Positions 23,405 through 36,237 of a DNA stretch of 64,000 nucleotides are shown piece by piece. The notes under the pieces are model-generated. The model had not been told where the DNA came from. It did no database searches and was given only the letters and a program-made list of their open reading frames with translations. The stretch spans positions 303,483-367,482 of the forward strand of contig RHPI01000671.1 in NCBI GenBank assembly GCA_009103225.1. The letters are read 5' to 3'. The stretch's first letter is position 1. Each line of letters opens with the position of its first letter. A program made the translations under genes and the position numbers. The DNA is from Chlorokybus atmophyticus. Lineage: Eukaryota; Streptophyta; Chlorokybophyceae; Chlorokybales; Chlorokybaceae.

Positions 23405-26400
23405 TGGCTCGTGCTGCAGCCGTGTGGTCTTGCGGCCCCGCCACCCAGCGAGGCAGGTGAGAGGACAACAACAACAACAATAACAGCAACAGTATCAGCT
23501 GTCTTCATGTCTCATGATATATCACCTAGCTTTAGAGCAAAGGCACAGGCAGACAAGAAAGCAGCCCAACAGCATGACCTCAGCACAGATGATGTGGGTG
23601 AAACGCCTATGCTAGCATACCCCATCCGCAATGTGTGTCTGCATGCATTCACAAGTGTGTACCAAGCAACAGTTGCACTCCAATTCATGACCAGCACGCA
23701 TGCACGTTGTGCTGTACTGTTGCAAATTCTTCGTCTCGATTCTGTCTCGGGATCGCAATGTGGCAAATACAGCCCACGTGGTTGCTTTATCTAGTGCAAG
23801 TACACCACAACTGTTCCACTAGGCCGGCGCAGCTTGACGCCCACGCGGCTTCCAACACGCTCCTCTACGTGTGCGGCCGCACCGCTGTCCTCCTTCCCCT
23901 CCCAACAACAGCCCCAACTACAACAGCAAGAACACATGCGCCCGCACATGCGGCTCCCCTCACCGTCGCGCGCCTCTCGCCAAACGGGGAGTGGGCCGCC
24001 ACCGCCGACGCACTCGGCAACGTCAAGGTGCACATTGCAGTGGTTGTTGTTGTTGTTGTTGTTGACGTTGTACTGATATTGTTTCAACTCGACAGGTGTG
24101 GGGAGTGATCAATGAGGACCATCCCGTGAAGCTCGAGTGCAGGCCGCTGAGCGGTCCCGTGCTGGATCTCGCCTGGTCTCAGGCATGTGTGTGCATGTGA
24201 GTATGTGTGTGCGTGTGTGTGACATCTACTTGGTGTGGTAGGAAAGAGCAAGCGTTGCTAATGTACTGTGTGTTGTACCTGGTGTTTGCACAGGATGGGC
24301 AGCGGATAGTTGTGTGCGGGGAGAACGCGCCTGGAGGGAAGGGCCCGCTAGTCAAATGCTTCATGTGGGACTCTGGCAACAGGTGTGTGGGCGTGCGCGT
24401 GCGGGCATGTTAGGCAAAGTTGGATCAGACACAATTGCCACTTCACACAACCTAACACTGCAGTGTGGGGGAGTTTGACGGGCACTCAAAAAGTGTACGC
24501 TCGTGCGATTTCCGCCCCACCCGCCCCTTCCGCATTGCAACGGGTAAGTGATAGACACAACAAGCCAAAAGGCATACATACCGAGAGCGCGTTGTGACAA
24601 ACCCAACAGCACATCACAGCACAACATCGCACCGCACCACACCAACACTAACACCCAACAGGTGGCGAGGACGGTTGCGCGAACATGTACGCCGGCCCGC
24701 CCTTCCGCTTCTCCGGCCGCCTCATCCCTCCAGACTCAGCAGCCACCACCTCCACCAGCACCAGCACCAGCACCACCATCAACAACAGCAACAACAACAA
24801 CCCCGCCATCAACTGCGTGCGCTTCAGCCCCGACGGTTCCCTACTCGCCGTGGCCGGCGCCGACGGCCGTGTGCGCATCCACAACGCCACGACGGGAGAC
24901 CACACCACCAACATACACACAGACACCTCATCACCAGTCTATGCCATCTCCTGGATGCCCTCTCGCCCGCCAACGTCATCGACAATGTTGGCGGGTGCGT
25001 GCGCGGACGGTAGCGTGAGGGTGTGGGAGCTGTCAAGAACAGGGGAGGGAGGGGAGAAGGTGGTGTTGGAAGGGAAAGAGGTGGGGAGGGGAGAGGTTGG
25101 TGCTGGTATTGGAGACATGCAGGTGAGTATTTGAGTGAGTCAGTGATGATTCAATGAGTCAGTCAGTAAACAAGTGAACAGTCAGTTGATGCAGTGCTTC
25201 AGTGAGCTTATGTGCATGCGCATGTGCGGAAGTTTTCGCCGTCAGTGATGCCAGGCAGTGAGTGATGCAATTCGGTGCATCGCAGGTGGGTTGCGTGTGG
25301 GTAAGGGACCCGCTGCTGGTATCTCTCTCCCTCTGCGGCGACATCAACCACTTCAACCCAACATCACTCTCACACGCACCCAACACCAACCCAGCAGTCC
25401 TCCACCCAACAACTCTCCACCGCGGCCACGCCAAAGCCATCACCGCCCTCGCCGTCTCACCCAACGCCGTCTTCTCTGCCAGCTGGGATGGCGCGATAGC
25501 AAACTGGTCAGCGTGTCCACATAACGAACACGCCTTTGGCACGCTTATACACTTCATCAGGAGAGAAGGACCCAAAGTGTACGCGCTCGCGGTTGGACAC
25601 GACGGATGTGTACACGCCTGCACCGTGGATGACAAGATGCATGTGTTTGGGAAGGGGGAGGAGCAGGGGAGGAGCGCGTGTGTAAGCGTGGGGTCGGGAC
25701 CGATTGGGTTGTGCGCGGCGGGGAGACTTGTGGCGTGCGCGGTATCGGATGGTACCGTCACGATCAGAGTTGCAAAGGCAGCGGACGGTGGTGCGGGTGG
25801 TGATGGTGATGTGGTTGTGTGGCGGAGTGGACTGAAGATCACTGCCATTGCACTCTCCCCAGGTGCCGTGAGGAATCACTTTACTTCATTAACTAGTTTG
25901 TTTTGGGGTCAACACCTGTGCTCGTCGCACTCAATCAGTTACTCGCTCAGACACATGCACACAGACAGGCACGTGTGCATATGCCACACAGACACTCACG
26001 CTCGCGCACGTGCACACACAAACATGAAAAAGTTCAGGGGAGTCGGCCTTCAGACACCAACCTGTCAAACTCTTCTTTCCCTCCTGTCTACAGATGCTAG
26101 CGAGCTGGCTTTGGGCACTGACTCCGGCACCCTCCACACCTTCTCCCTCCCCTCTTCCTTACTCTCCTCCTCCTCCTCCCCCTTCTCTCCGCCTCCCCTC
26201 CACTCCCTGTCCGCTCGCCACCGCGCGGCCGTCACCTGCGCGGCGTACTGCCCATCAAGGGCGATGATGGCCAGCGGCGACGCCGGGAGGGAGGTCGTGG
26301 TGTGGAGATGCGACACTGGAGAGGTGAGAGAGGTGTTGTGTGTGTTTGTTGTATTTCTGACAATGACACTTGCTCTTGTGTAAGGCCCTCCCTGTGAAGT

Positions 26401-26648
26401 TGGTGCACCACACTGCGCGCGTGACCTGCCTGGCGTGGTCGCCAAGCGGGTCCACCTTGGCGACGGGGTCTCTGGACGCGAGCGTGATCGTATGGGATGT
26501 GGGTGACACGACCACCGCCGTGAAGAAGAAGGACGTCCTGAGGAACGCGCACGAGGGCGGCGTTGCGGCCGTCGGGTTCCTGAAGGAGGATCTGATCGTG
26601 AGCGGGGGACAGGACGCGTGCCTAAAGACTTGGCATGTGGATGTGTAA
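23405..26648 (+). CDS. AIP1: Actin-interacting protein 1 (AIP1/WDR1)
   Basis: WD40 double propeller that works with cofilin to disassemble actin filaments. Nine exons: 23405-23457, 23823-24027, 24096-24182, 24294-24382, 24464-24543, 24662-25122, 25286-25862, 26094-26323 and 26385-26648 (TAA), about 681 residues. AIP1-specific landmarks, in order: [123 protein letters not shown] and [20 protein letters not shown]. It is longer than WDR1 (about 606) because of low-complexity inserts (Ser/Thr/Asn around exon 6; Ser/Pro in exon 8). The donor after 24182 is GC (CAG then gcatgt), and the frame demands it. The N-terminal exon is short and the least certain part. Confidence 0.93.
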
Positions 26649-28332
26649 CAGGGAGGACTCTTTGTGATATATGACAGCTTGGATAACTTGCTTCAAGGGT
26701 GTTGGTGTTGGTTGTACAGCTTCAAGTCGATGTGCGCAGCAAAAGCGGGTATGTTAGTCTCACTCAAGTGGCAGCTACCATGGATTGGTCGAGTGTTGCT
26801 GTGTGCTAGTGCATTCCCATGTACAGGTGGTGCCCGTGCCTGCTCTTAGCAACATGCTTCTGCGGCCACTGAGACTTGTGTTTGGCTGACTGTACTGCTA
26901 GTAATATGCACAATCCTTCGGATGAAATGTACGCAGTTCCCAATTTGCACTGAGTGGTCAGGTTGTTCGCACGCTTGCGCTTGAAATGAATGTTGATTAC
27001 CAAACATCTACATTGATAAGGCTTGCGGCTGTGGCGTACTTGGCTTCAGAGGAGTCGCTTCATTGGACAATGTGCAGGCTGCAGAGTAGGCAAAACGGGT
27101 AACAGCGATTGCACACGGACGGCAATGACGATGACTGTGCCCACCACGTTGAATCCTACTTTCATGAGTTGTTGACGCTGCGTGTGTTCGCCCAGCGTTT
27201 AACGAGCTGACACTCCGTGTACGTTGCCAGTGGGGATACTAGCTGGTTTTGGCAGTGTTTGACAGTGTTTCGCTCTGCTACACGGAGGCGTTGCCTCTAC
27301 TGTAACCAAGCGCGACTGCGCGGTTTGCTGTGTCAAACTGGCAGCATGCGGGCACAGTGCATCCTACATCCATTCTTCAAGTGGTCTGAACGGACACTTA
27401 GCTTTGCTGGCTGTCGCTTGGGTTTGCATAGGGTTGAGGCGGTTTGTGTGATCATTGTGGTAATGTGCTGGTAGGTATGGACACAGCATGGTGCACATTG
27501 GTTATTGCTTTCGTTGGTAGTTTGATGTAGGTGTGAGATGTGCGATTGGCAACTAGCGCGCATCATCATGCGCATTCCTGTTTGGTCGTGGTGTGTGAGC
27601 TGTGTGGTAGCAATGGTCGCTCAGTACGTAGCGTGACACTTGTGTGCTATTCGAGGGAATATATAGGTGTGAGGACTGGTGCTACGAGGCCTTGCAAAAC
27701 AAGTCCTCATGCATACCAGTGTTTCTCTATTCCTGTGTTGGATTGTGCGCATATTCTTGCGTGTTGGAGCAATCAACATCATTGCTGGAGCATCTGGCAT
27801 GCACTTGACGGTTGCAGTGATTGCGTACACCAAGCTGACATGACAGCCAATTTGAGTTAGGCGAAGCACGGCAGGAGCCAGTGCAAACAGCTGCAAGGGG
27901 TCGGCCTGAACTCCAAGCTGGCTTACAACCTGCGTGCACCCACCTTGCCACCATACACCACTTGTCCCAGACAAGTCAGCCAGACTCATGGCCATGGCAA
28001 CATGCAGCCGTCACGTTCAAGAAGTTCAGAGCCAAAATATGTACTGGCACAAGGCCAATAGCCACATTTAACATCTAAGCCAAGACTGGTGCACTGTGAT
28101 GTCACTTTACTATATGGACGCTCACAGGCTTTTATTTATTTATCAGCAGTGGTTATGTACAGAGCGATGAGATAGAGTTGGTGACTTGAAATCGCACCTA
28201 CAGCCGTCTCACCACCAACACCTGGTGGTCTACTTAGCGGCAGGGGTTACGCATATCCTGCGCTTGCCGGGCTTTGCTTTAGTCTTGTTTCCTTGTTTTC
28301 AATTACTCCAAACTCACCCACGGAGCTGGTCT
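26649..28332. other. Convergent intergenic region
   Basis: About 1.7 kb between the 3' ends of AIP1 and the CMGC kinase. I see no gene, RNA or clear repeat. It should contain both 3' UTRs. Confidence 0.55.
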
Positions 28333-31300
28333 CTAGCACCAGGCAGGGAAGGCTTCCCTCAATGCGGTGTCGGTAGGGTTCTCCTGCATGTAGGCAATGC
28401 GCGACGACCTCCTCAGGATTTTCGTTGTGGTTTCTATTAGCTGCTTCATTTCTTCCGGTAGGTCCTCTGTTGAGAAATAGTCACTAGAAGCTGCCGATAC
28501 CACCAGTCTGATGGTCTCTCGCACCGTTGTCGTCTGTTTCACGCAAGCATCCTGCTCTGCTGTTGTCTCATTTGACTCCCTGTCGCGAACTTGCGACAGC
28601 CTGGCTGAAGCTGAGTTGTCCTCATTTGCTGCAGCTTGCAATCGTTGCTGCTTTGAGGTCGGGGCAACATTTGCCCTTGAATTTTGGCGCTTGGGACCTG
28701 CGGGCATACCAGCACATGCTCAGCGTATGCATACATACACATTGTTGGCTTGTCACCCAGCCAACATGATTACGGTTAGTAAAGCAAGTACCTCGCGGCG
28801 GTCTGCCACTTGCAACGCGCACCAAGGTCGATTTCTCATGCCTTGTCGTGTGTTGGACAAATGACTTCACCACAATCGGGCGCGCAGGTCGTTGCTGTTG
28901 ATGTCTCAACTGCTCAGCCCTAACCTCGGACTCGAGAAGCTGCTTCAGTCTGTCTTTTCGCTCCTCGTCCGAGAGGGAAGACATTGCATCAAGCTCACCC
29001 TGCGGAATGCACGTGAGTTGTCACTCCATAAAGCCCTATGCCACTCCATGGCATAACAACACTTGTTGATGCGATGTGTACATGCACAAGCTCCATACCT
29101 CCAAAGCGGCTAATGCTGCGGCAGGATTATGTGCTGCTGCGAAGTCAAGGGCGTTGGAAGCCAGCGGGCCCTCTTTTTCTTGCGACATGGAGGGGCTCAT
29201 TCCTTGAAACTACACGCGACAAGTTTGGTAAGCGCGACTGCTTGATGGTCATCACACCGGACTGCCTCGCTACCAGGCACTATGCACACTGATAGGCTTA
29301 CATATGCATGAGAAAGAGCCTCTTCCGCTGAGCACCGGCGTTGCGGGTCAAATGCAAGCATGCGCATCAAAAGGTCCATGGCTTGCGCTCCACCCGTGGA
29401 TACTTTCTCCATCAGGCATCCAACCTGAGCAGGTCACAAAGCTTGGGCCTCAATGTCGCTAAGTAAGCGCATTCAGAATGGTACCAACATACCTGGCCCG
29501 GAAGGCACTTGAGATAGTTGCGCCACATTTCCCTTTGAATGCCGTCAATCTCATGCCATGAAGGAGTGCCAATTACGCTCACTATGCTTGCTATCTGCAC
29601 CCGCAATGGTACAAGTTGTGGGAAATGGAGATTGATCAGTGTTTGCAAGAATAAAGCATTTTGCTCATGTGCAGAGTGACATGCAAATCCACCTGCTCAA
29701 AAAATCAGTACCTGCTCCAGCAGAGGTCGCAAGTCTTGTTTGTTCTCCATCGTGCTGCCAGAGTATCCTGGCTGATATCTGCAGCACACTCCCTGTCAGT
29801 CTACATGTATAACCACCATATGAACTACCAGCCTAGCATTTAAGTGCCGCACTCACCGAATCTCAAATAGCGGCGTGGCACCTGGTGCATACCGGGAAGG
29901 TGCACCTTTGGGACGCAGCCTCTGCATTAATTCCTGCACATGCTTGGTAAGTCTCATGCACTGACCACGCATTCAGCCAATCTCACGTGTCAGATGTGGC
30001 ACGCCTGAGCTTACCCCAAATATGCAACCAGCGGACCACCTGTGGCAACACACCCACATGAAACCAAGAGTATAAGTATTTCAGCATCGATTGTTGGTGC
30101 ACCAAGCATCACAGCCGAACCTCAATAATGCTTCTGCAACAAAAAGCATGGACTTACACATCAATCTTGTCGGTGTAGTAACCGTTGGACATGATGACCT
30201 CGGGAGCACGGTAACAGGGCGTCACCACCTGATTTCCATTGGCATATGAGAAGCCGCAAATGCATGGGGATGCTGATGCTATCAACACCATGGAAGGTGC
30301 AAGAACGTGGCACAATACAATGCGTACCGCACGGGTGTACTGTCTGGTGAGGCGTTGATTTGGACGAGCCTCTGTTTGAGGTAGCTCGCTGGACACAAGA
30401 TCAGCCTGCCACAGCGATTTAGGCACAACAAAACAACGCAGCAATGCCAGCGCATATCTGAGCAAGACATCATGGACGCACCGAAGGAAATGCAGAACGT
30501 GCAAGCCCAAAGTCGCAAATCTTCACTTGATTGTCGCTGGTGACAAGCACATTCTGGCTTTTCACATCTCTGTCAAGATGTGAACAACACTCAGAACCCG
30601 CGTAACAGCAGCAATGCTGACACAGGCACAACGGCAGCACAGCACGTCACAGCACCTGTGCCAAACTCGACAACTGTGAAGGTATCGCAACCCTAGCAGC
30701 AGCTGGTGCATGATTTCCCTCACACGTTGCGCAGTGAGAGTGCCCTTGAATGCGAAAAGATCACCACTGCAGAAATGCAAGCAGCATGAGCACAGAAACT
30801 CTTGCGAATTTGGCTGCAAGTTATAAGAGCATATATCTCACCCAGCGGCCAGCTCTGTGGCTATATACATGTCGATATCACTGTCATGTGTTGCAGGTTG
30901 CAGAAATGCGTCTGTCACTGCGGATCAACGAGATGTTTACGTCATGCAATGGCCAGACCCTTACAAGACCCTACACAGCAATTCATTGCGACTTGAGTGC
31001 GACAGATAGATGGATGGTGGACCTCTGGCCGAAAATGCAGAAGGATTTCCCGCTTTTCCTGCTTACTTGCAATAATGTTCGGATGAGAAAGGCGCCGCAG
31101 TATGCAAACTTCGCGGAGGATGCGCTTTGTCATTTCAGGGTGACAAAGCACACGGGGGATGCGCTGCAGCCAAGACCATATCAGCAACAGCCATGGAACA
31201 AGTGCAGCACATAGAACTAAAGCTCTAACATGTCATTATTATGGTCTGCAATATCAGCTGAGAACATGTGCTAGCAGTTCCGCCAAGTGGCTCACCTTCA

Positions 31301-31640
31301 GCGCAACTTGCCGGTTTAATTCTGAGTCAGAAGCCCGCACAACTTCCCCATAAGAGCCTTTACCAAGCACCTCATGCAGCACATAACGCTTGGGCACTGC
31401 ACGATGACAGCACAAATACATGCGTCAGACCTGTCCACGTTGTACCTTGCACAGCAAACCCCCAAGAAGCAAGCAGGCGGTCAGAAGCCACATGGGGCAT
31501 GTCTGCATGCAAGATGTTGGTGTCTGGTACGAGGGACAAGCTCAATTGCTTGAACAACCTGTCCACAGATTGCCATTGACAGTGTAGCGCCCCTCATCGC
31601 GATTGACGGCAATGACGCCAGGATGCCGGCCTCGCTGCAT
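28333..31640 (-). CDS. CMGC protein kinase, MAPK-like with CDK-like activation loop
   Basis: Serine/threonine kinase of about 593 residues in 16 exons (minus strand): 31640-31559, 31396-31296, 31163-31067, 30917-30842, 30766-30656, 30569-30482, 30405-30328, 30228-30158, 30039-30015, 29935-29857 (acceptor within two bases), 29778-29712, 29594-29493, 29424-29302, 29209-29099, 28999-28792 and 28697-28333. Kinase motifs: glycine loop LGKGSYGEV (38-46), lysine VALK61, helix-C Glu in ILREVCIL (79), WHRDVKSQN (155-162), DFGLAR (175-180), and the CMGC hallmarks GTPSW and LLMRMLAFDPQRRCSAEEAL. The activation loop reads QYTRAVVTPCYRAPE, so the MAPK TxY motif is absent; the region looks more like the CDK T-loop. 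The last about 200 residues are charged and disordered. Substrates and partners unknown. Confidence 0.88.
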
Positions 31641-33282
31641 GGTTGAAGACAGCAGGCAGGAGCTTCTAACGCTTCAACTCATCACCAGCCAAGCACGCGT
31701 CCGCACTATACTCTGCAGGAGCATAGAACACTGTTTGCATAATGTGTCTGCCTGCATGTGCGTGTGTGTGCTTGCATGGATCTGTGTCACGTTCGCGAGT
31801 CAGCAAGAACGAGAGCAGCCCACGGCAAGCAACTAGCGAGGAACAGGGAGGGAGAATGCTGCATCGTCAAACATTAGCACCAGGCATCCATTGTCTGCCT
31901 GGTACCCAAAAATCGTGGGCACCATGTCAACTGGCATTGCACACCAGCGCAACAATGCACCTTCGGCGTAACACCGAAGGTGCAAGTGGGTGGTTGCTGA
32001 CTTGGATAGGACGTCCAAGTACAACTGCATGCCATGCACTCACACCACATCACCCAGGCCGGCAGAACACTGACAGTGAGTCCATGCACAACCTTTCAAC
32101 TCGAGTAACGTAGCTGTTTGACGGTTAGCTACGCTGGTCACGACCAACGCTTGCTTAAAATCTTGCAACCTGCTTGTGCGCAGCTGCAGCGCTAACAATG
32201 TGCAGCTCTCCGCAGCAGACCCGACCGTTGTGTTGGGTTACCAAAGCGCTTGCACCAAACACGCACACGAAACGTAACAGCTCACGACAAAGCAAGATTA
32301 GGCGCGAGTAAAACTCTGCTCAGGCAGCCGCTCCCCAACTAACCAGCTTTTGGGCATTGTGCACCGGCCAGGCAGCGGGGGACAAGCCGGTGCGGGGCAG
32401 CCCGCCTCCTCACCCCGCCGCTCTACAGACACCCCGCCCGGCGCAGTCGGTCACGGCAACCCCCCACGACACTGCACCCGACTGCACAATTCCCAGCCGT
32501 CGCCAACACCGCCGTCGCCCTGCCACACGCCGCCCACGTCCCCGCCGCCGCCTTCACTGACGAGCTTAACGTCCCTACCAAGAACGCCGCAAGAACGCAG
32601 AACGTTAGCAATGAGGAAACCTACCGTCGCACACAGCAGGGTTCAGCATCAATCTTGAACGCTCGCTGTGTGCAGCTGATAACAGTGATAAGCTCGAGGG
32701 GCCGTGCGATCACTGAGACAACGAGACTGACGCGACTACCGTACCACGGCACACCTTTGCGCAAGTTGAGGTTGACAGTCCAGTCGCGAGTGCAATTTTG
32801 GGCCTGATGGTAAACGTTCTACCAAACGGCGCGCCAAGGCGACTTGCCTGGGTACCGCAGCTGTCGGCAGGCCGAAGGCAATCTCGGGGGTATCTCGTGA
32901 GCGATTCCTGCGGGTTTCGCCAGTACTACGCCACCAAGTCCCCCGCAAAAGTTTCTCAAGTCGCGGGTTTGGTAGCACAATTGTAATGTCTATGGCATGC
33001 GGGTTATGTAAACCTTTCATACACACATCACCGACATGGACCGTAGTGCCGCCAATCCTGCGTGACAAATTACTCGGGCTGGCCGCTGTACGAACTTCTA
33101 TAAGCTATTTGCCGGCATCTAACATGCGTTTCTGGAGGTTATCATATGGTAGAGCGCGGGGTAACAAACTTAAAAGTAACTTATGGGCGCTACTTCTGAC
33201 AAAGATTTCGCGGCACTACGGTATACCAGCAGTTAGCATGCACAGTGTGTTATGGCACACATGACCCATCCCAAACATGTGC
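31641..33282. other. Upstream region of the kinase; no gene recognised
   Basis: About 1.6 kb. A small hairpin (11-bp arms, 31956-31966 and 31974-31984) lies near the kinase 5' side. A GC-rich, proline/arginine-coding-like stretch at 32370-32570 is probably promoter or 5' UTR rather than a gene. Confidence 0.45.
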
Positions 33283-33355
33283 CGAAACCCCAAATGAGAA
33301 ACCAGCTAGCATGACATGACATGATATGCTAGCTGGCTTCTCATTTGGGGTTTCG
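33283..33355. repeat. Near-perfect inverted repeat (29-bp arms, 15-nt loop)
   Basis: Arms 33283-33311 and 33327-33355 pair with one mismatch around a TGACATGACATGATA loop. No coding sequence surrounds it. It could be a cruciform, a tiny foldback element or a replication template-switch scar. Confidence 0.95.
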
Positions 33356-34193
33356 CCAAGCACCAGATGAAGGAGCCGGCGATAGCAAAATGTTGCTCTA
33401 CCGCAGAGCCTCTGCGTACACAGCTGCGAATCCCCGCCAAAGTCGCAGCTCTAGGCCAACCGTACCACTGCAGTCCAAGCCGAGGATCCTGGGATGCTGC
33501 ATGATTGGGGACTTCGTTTAGTTTGCCTGCGTCGTCTCTGTAATTGACTGCCAGGATTAATGTGGTCTACGGTGGCTTCGCCGTTGTAAGTATCAATGCA
33601 GTCGACGGCATAAAATGTACTGTGCGGCACCCTAACTGCGCCGTAGCAAAGTGCTTCAGAGTTTTGGTGACGTCACGGTGGTGTCACGACATGAGGCAAA
33701 GTCTCGCCGACACCAGTGCAATAAGTGTCAGTGCAGGGCCGCTACTAGCGGCAGAAGGCCGCTAGACAACTCGCCCTGCAAGTTGCAGGCGACTGGCCGG
33801 CGGCGAAGGAAAGCAAAGAATACCGGCCACACGTGCCCAGCATGGCGAGTCGCCATAGCCGAAGCCGTAGTTTAACCGCCCATTCACAAATGCTCCTGAT
33901 TGACAAAATGATCGTGTCGATTAGATGCAGCTGAGCTGCAGTAGCTCAGCAAAAGTTGCCGGCAAGTCACCAACAATGCAAATCATTCAATAGAAGTGAA
34001 TGACTGCTAGGCGCTTCCGTAACGCGTAGCGTCGCGTCTCTTCCTTACGCGCGCATTTGTCGGTCAAGCAGCATCTGCCGAACAGAGATTGCATGAACAA
34101 GCTGAACCTGCTGAACACCTGTAGGCCGAGGCTACAGCAGGCCGCGGTCTTACCGATTACGGACGCTCGCGGTACCGTGTTTGACAAATGCCC

Positions 34194-34417
34194 GTGAGAG
34201 ACGGTGTAATGACTGACCTTCGGTAACATGGGGTAATTCACAACCACCAACCTCTACGCATGGACACTCTTGATGCATGTTACTCGGATGCGTGTGCAGT
34301 CACACGTGAGAGACGGTGTAATGACTGACCTTCGGTAACATGGGGTAATTCACAACCACCAACCTCTACGCATGGACACTCTTGATGCATGTTACTCGGA
34401 TGCGTGTGCAGTCACAC
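34194..34417. repeat. Perfect 112-bp tandem duplication
   Basis: 34194-34305 is repeated head to tail as 34306-34417 with no difference that I can see. It begins GTGAGAGACGG and ends CAGTCACAC. Confidence 0.95.
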
Positions 34418-34549
34418 AAGTGCATAAAGGTGCGTTCTATTAAAGGCGTTGATGAAAATAGCGGATAATAGGGTGCGGCTGATTGGGCGGTTTGATTGGG
34501 CCGGCCGGCATTAGGGCACAGAAATACATTACGTGGAAGCCATCACATA

Positions 34550-35010
34550 CGGTACCCGCGACTGCCGAACTGCGCGGAGTCGGAACCCCTCCGTCTACGG
34601 AGACGCCCGCGGCGACCCGCGGAGACACCGGACGGCCGGCGCGCGACCGGAACCCCGCCGCGCGGCCGGCGCCCCGCCGGCCCCGCGCGTCTCCGGTTAA
34701 CCGAGGCGTCGGCGGTCGACGCGCACGCGCCGACGCTGACGCCATTAACGTCGGCGGCCACACCCGTTGCAATGGGGCGGTGGTCTGGGCGGGCGGGAAG
34801 GCGGCGAGCTCCTTGCCGCCTCCGCCCGGCAAGCAGCGGAGAGAGGGCGGCGGAGGGCAGGGTGGTGTGGGCGAAGCGGAGAGGGCAGGGTGGCGTGGGC
34901 GAACCGGAAGGTGGCGAGCTTTTCGCCGCCTGCTCCCTGCAGGCAGCGGAGAGACGGCTGCGCTGGGCAGGGTGGTGTGGGCCGGCGAGAGAGGGCGATG
35001 GGTGACTGGC
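34550..35010. other. GC/CpG-rich island with imperfect tandem repeats
   Basis: Very GC-rich, with dense CpG at 34600-34740. It then has imperfect tandem repeats containing GGCGGCGAGCT, GCAGCGGAGAGA and GGGCAGGGTGG words (34780-35000). Open frames through it code for repetitive Ala/Arg/Gly sequence without a recognisable domain, so I do not call a gene. Confidence 0.55.
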
Positions 35011-35189
35011 GGTGCGTGGGGCGCGAGCGAAGCAGCTGCTTTGTCGTTTGTAGGTTACTTTTTCATAAGTGTTCAATCGTTGGCTTGTTAGCAGTCGCTG
35101 CAGTTGCAGGGGGTGTTCTGTGCCTAGGCTTGTTTATTTAATGAATGGCTTACAAGACTGCAAGAGGGTGTATTCTGACATTTGCAGGG

Positions 35190-35880
35190 TTGTTGTGTGT
35201 GTAGGCATACACGCACATTGCATGTAGCAACTGTAAGAGTGTGACTGGCGAACAATTGCAGTGTTTGTTTTAAGTGTATGCGTGCACACGCATGCAAGCG
35301 TACACACACACTATATGCACGCAGCAGCTGTACCAGTGTATGCGTGTGTACTTGACTGCGCACGCACACTGCATGCAGCAACTGTAAGAGTGTGTGACTG
35401 GGGAACAATTGCAGTGTTTGTTATAAGTGTAGGCGTGCACAAGCATGCATGCGTACACTCACACACACAATGCACGCAGCAGCCATTACATGTAGCAACT
35501 GTAAGAGTGTGACTGGCGAATAATTGCAGTGTTTGTTCTAAGTGTATGCGTGCACACGCATGCAAGCGTACACACACACTATATGCACGCAGCAGCTGTA
35601 CCAGTGTATGCGTGTGTACTTAACTGCGCAAGCACACTGCATGCAGCAACTGTAAGAGTGTGTGACTGGGGAACAATTGCAGTGTTTGTTATAGGTGTAG
35701 GCGTGCACAAGCATGCATGCGTACACTCACACACACAATGCACGCAGCAGCTGAACGGGTGTACTCGTGTGTACTTGACTTGTACTTGACTGGCAATAGT
35801 TGCAGGGTTTGTTGTATGTGTAGGCGTGCACATGCACGCGCACACACACGCACAGTGCACGCAGCAGCTGTACAAGTCTA
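35190..35880. repeat. 268-bp higher-order tandem repeat
   Basis: A unit containing GTAGCAACTGTAAGAGTGTG starts at 35224 and recurs at 35492, a period of 268 bp. Each unit consists of two related halves of about 151 and 117 bp (the second half begins near 35375). A decayed further copy runs to about 35880. The units are full of TG/CG/CA dinucleotides. Confidence 0.88.
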
Positions 35881-36237
35881 AGTGTGTACATGACGGGCGA
35901 CAGTTGTAGTGCTCAGTTGTATTGGTTAGCTAAGTTGTTTGAAAAAGAATTGGCCGTGGGTGGTCAGCCCAGTCATAGTGTAGGTGGTAGCTGAGTAACT
36001 AGATGAGTAAAGCCCCGTGGTAAGTAGTACTTGCTGCTGTTGGCATGATGTGCGCTCATTACTTGAATGTAACATGCATGGACATACGCACCTCATTTCA
36101 TGTACATTGTGGCACATGTATCTACATAACCAGCCAGCACCAATTCCCGCCCACTTCACTTACAGGTACACTACCTAGACTTCAAGCATGGCTCAATGTG
36201 CTTATGTATACACACATGTACATGCTCAACTCTTAAC

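Noticed and set aside
34483-35141. Overlapping Ala/Arg/Gly-rich open frames on both strands
   Set aside because: The GC-rich composition removes stop codons by chance; the repeats are tandem and no domain is visible.
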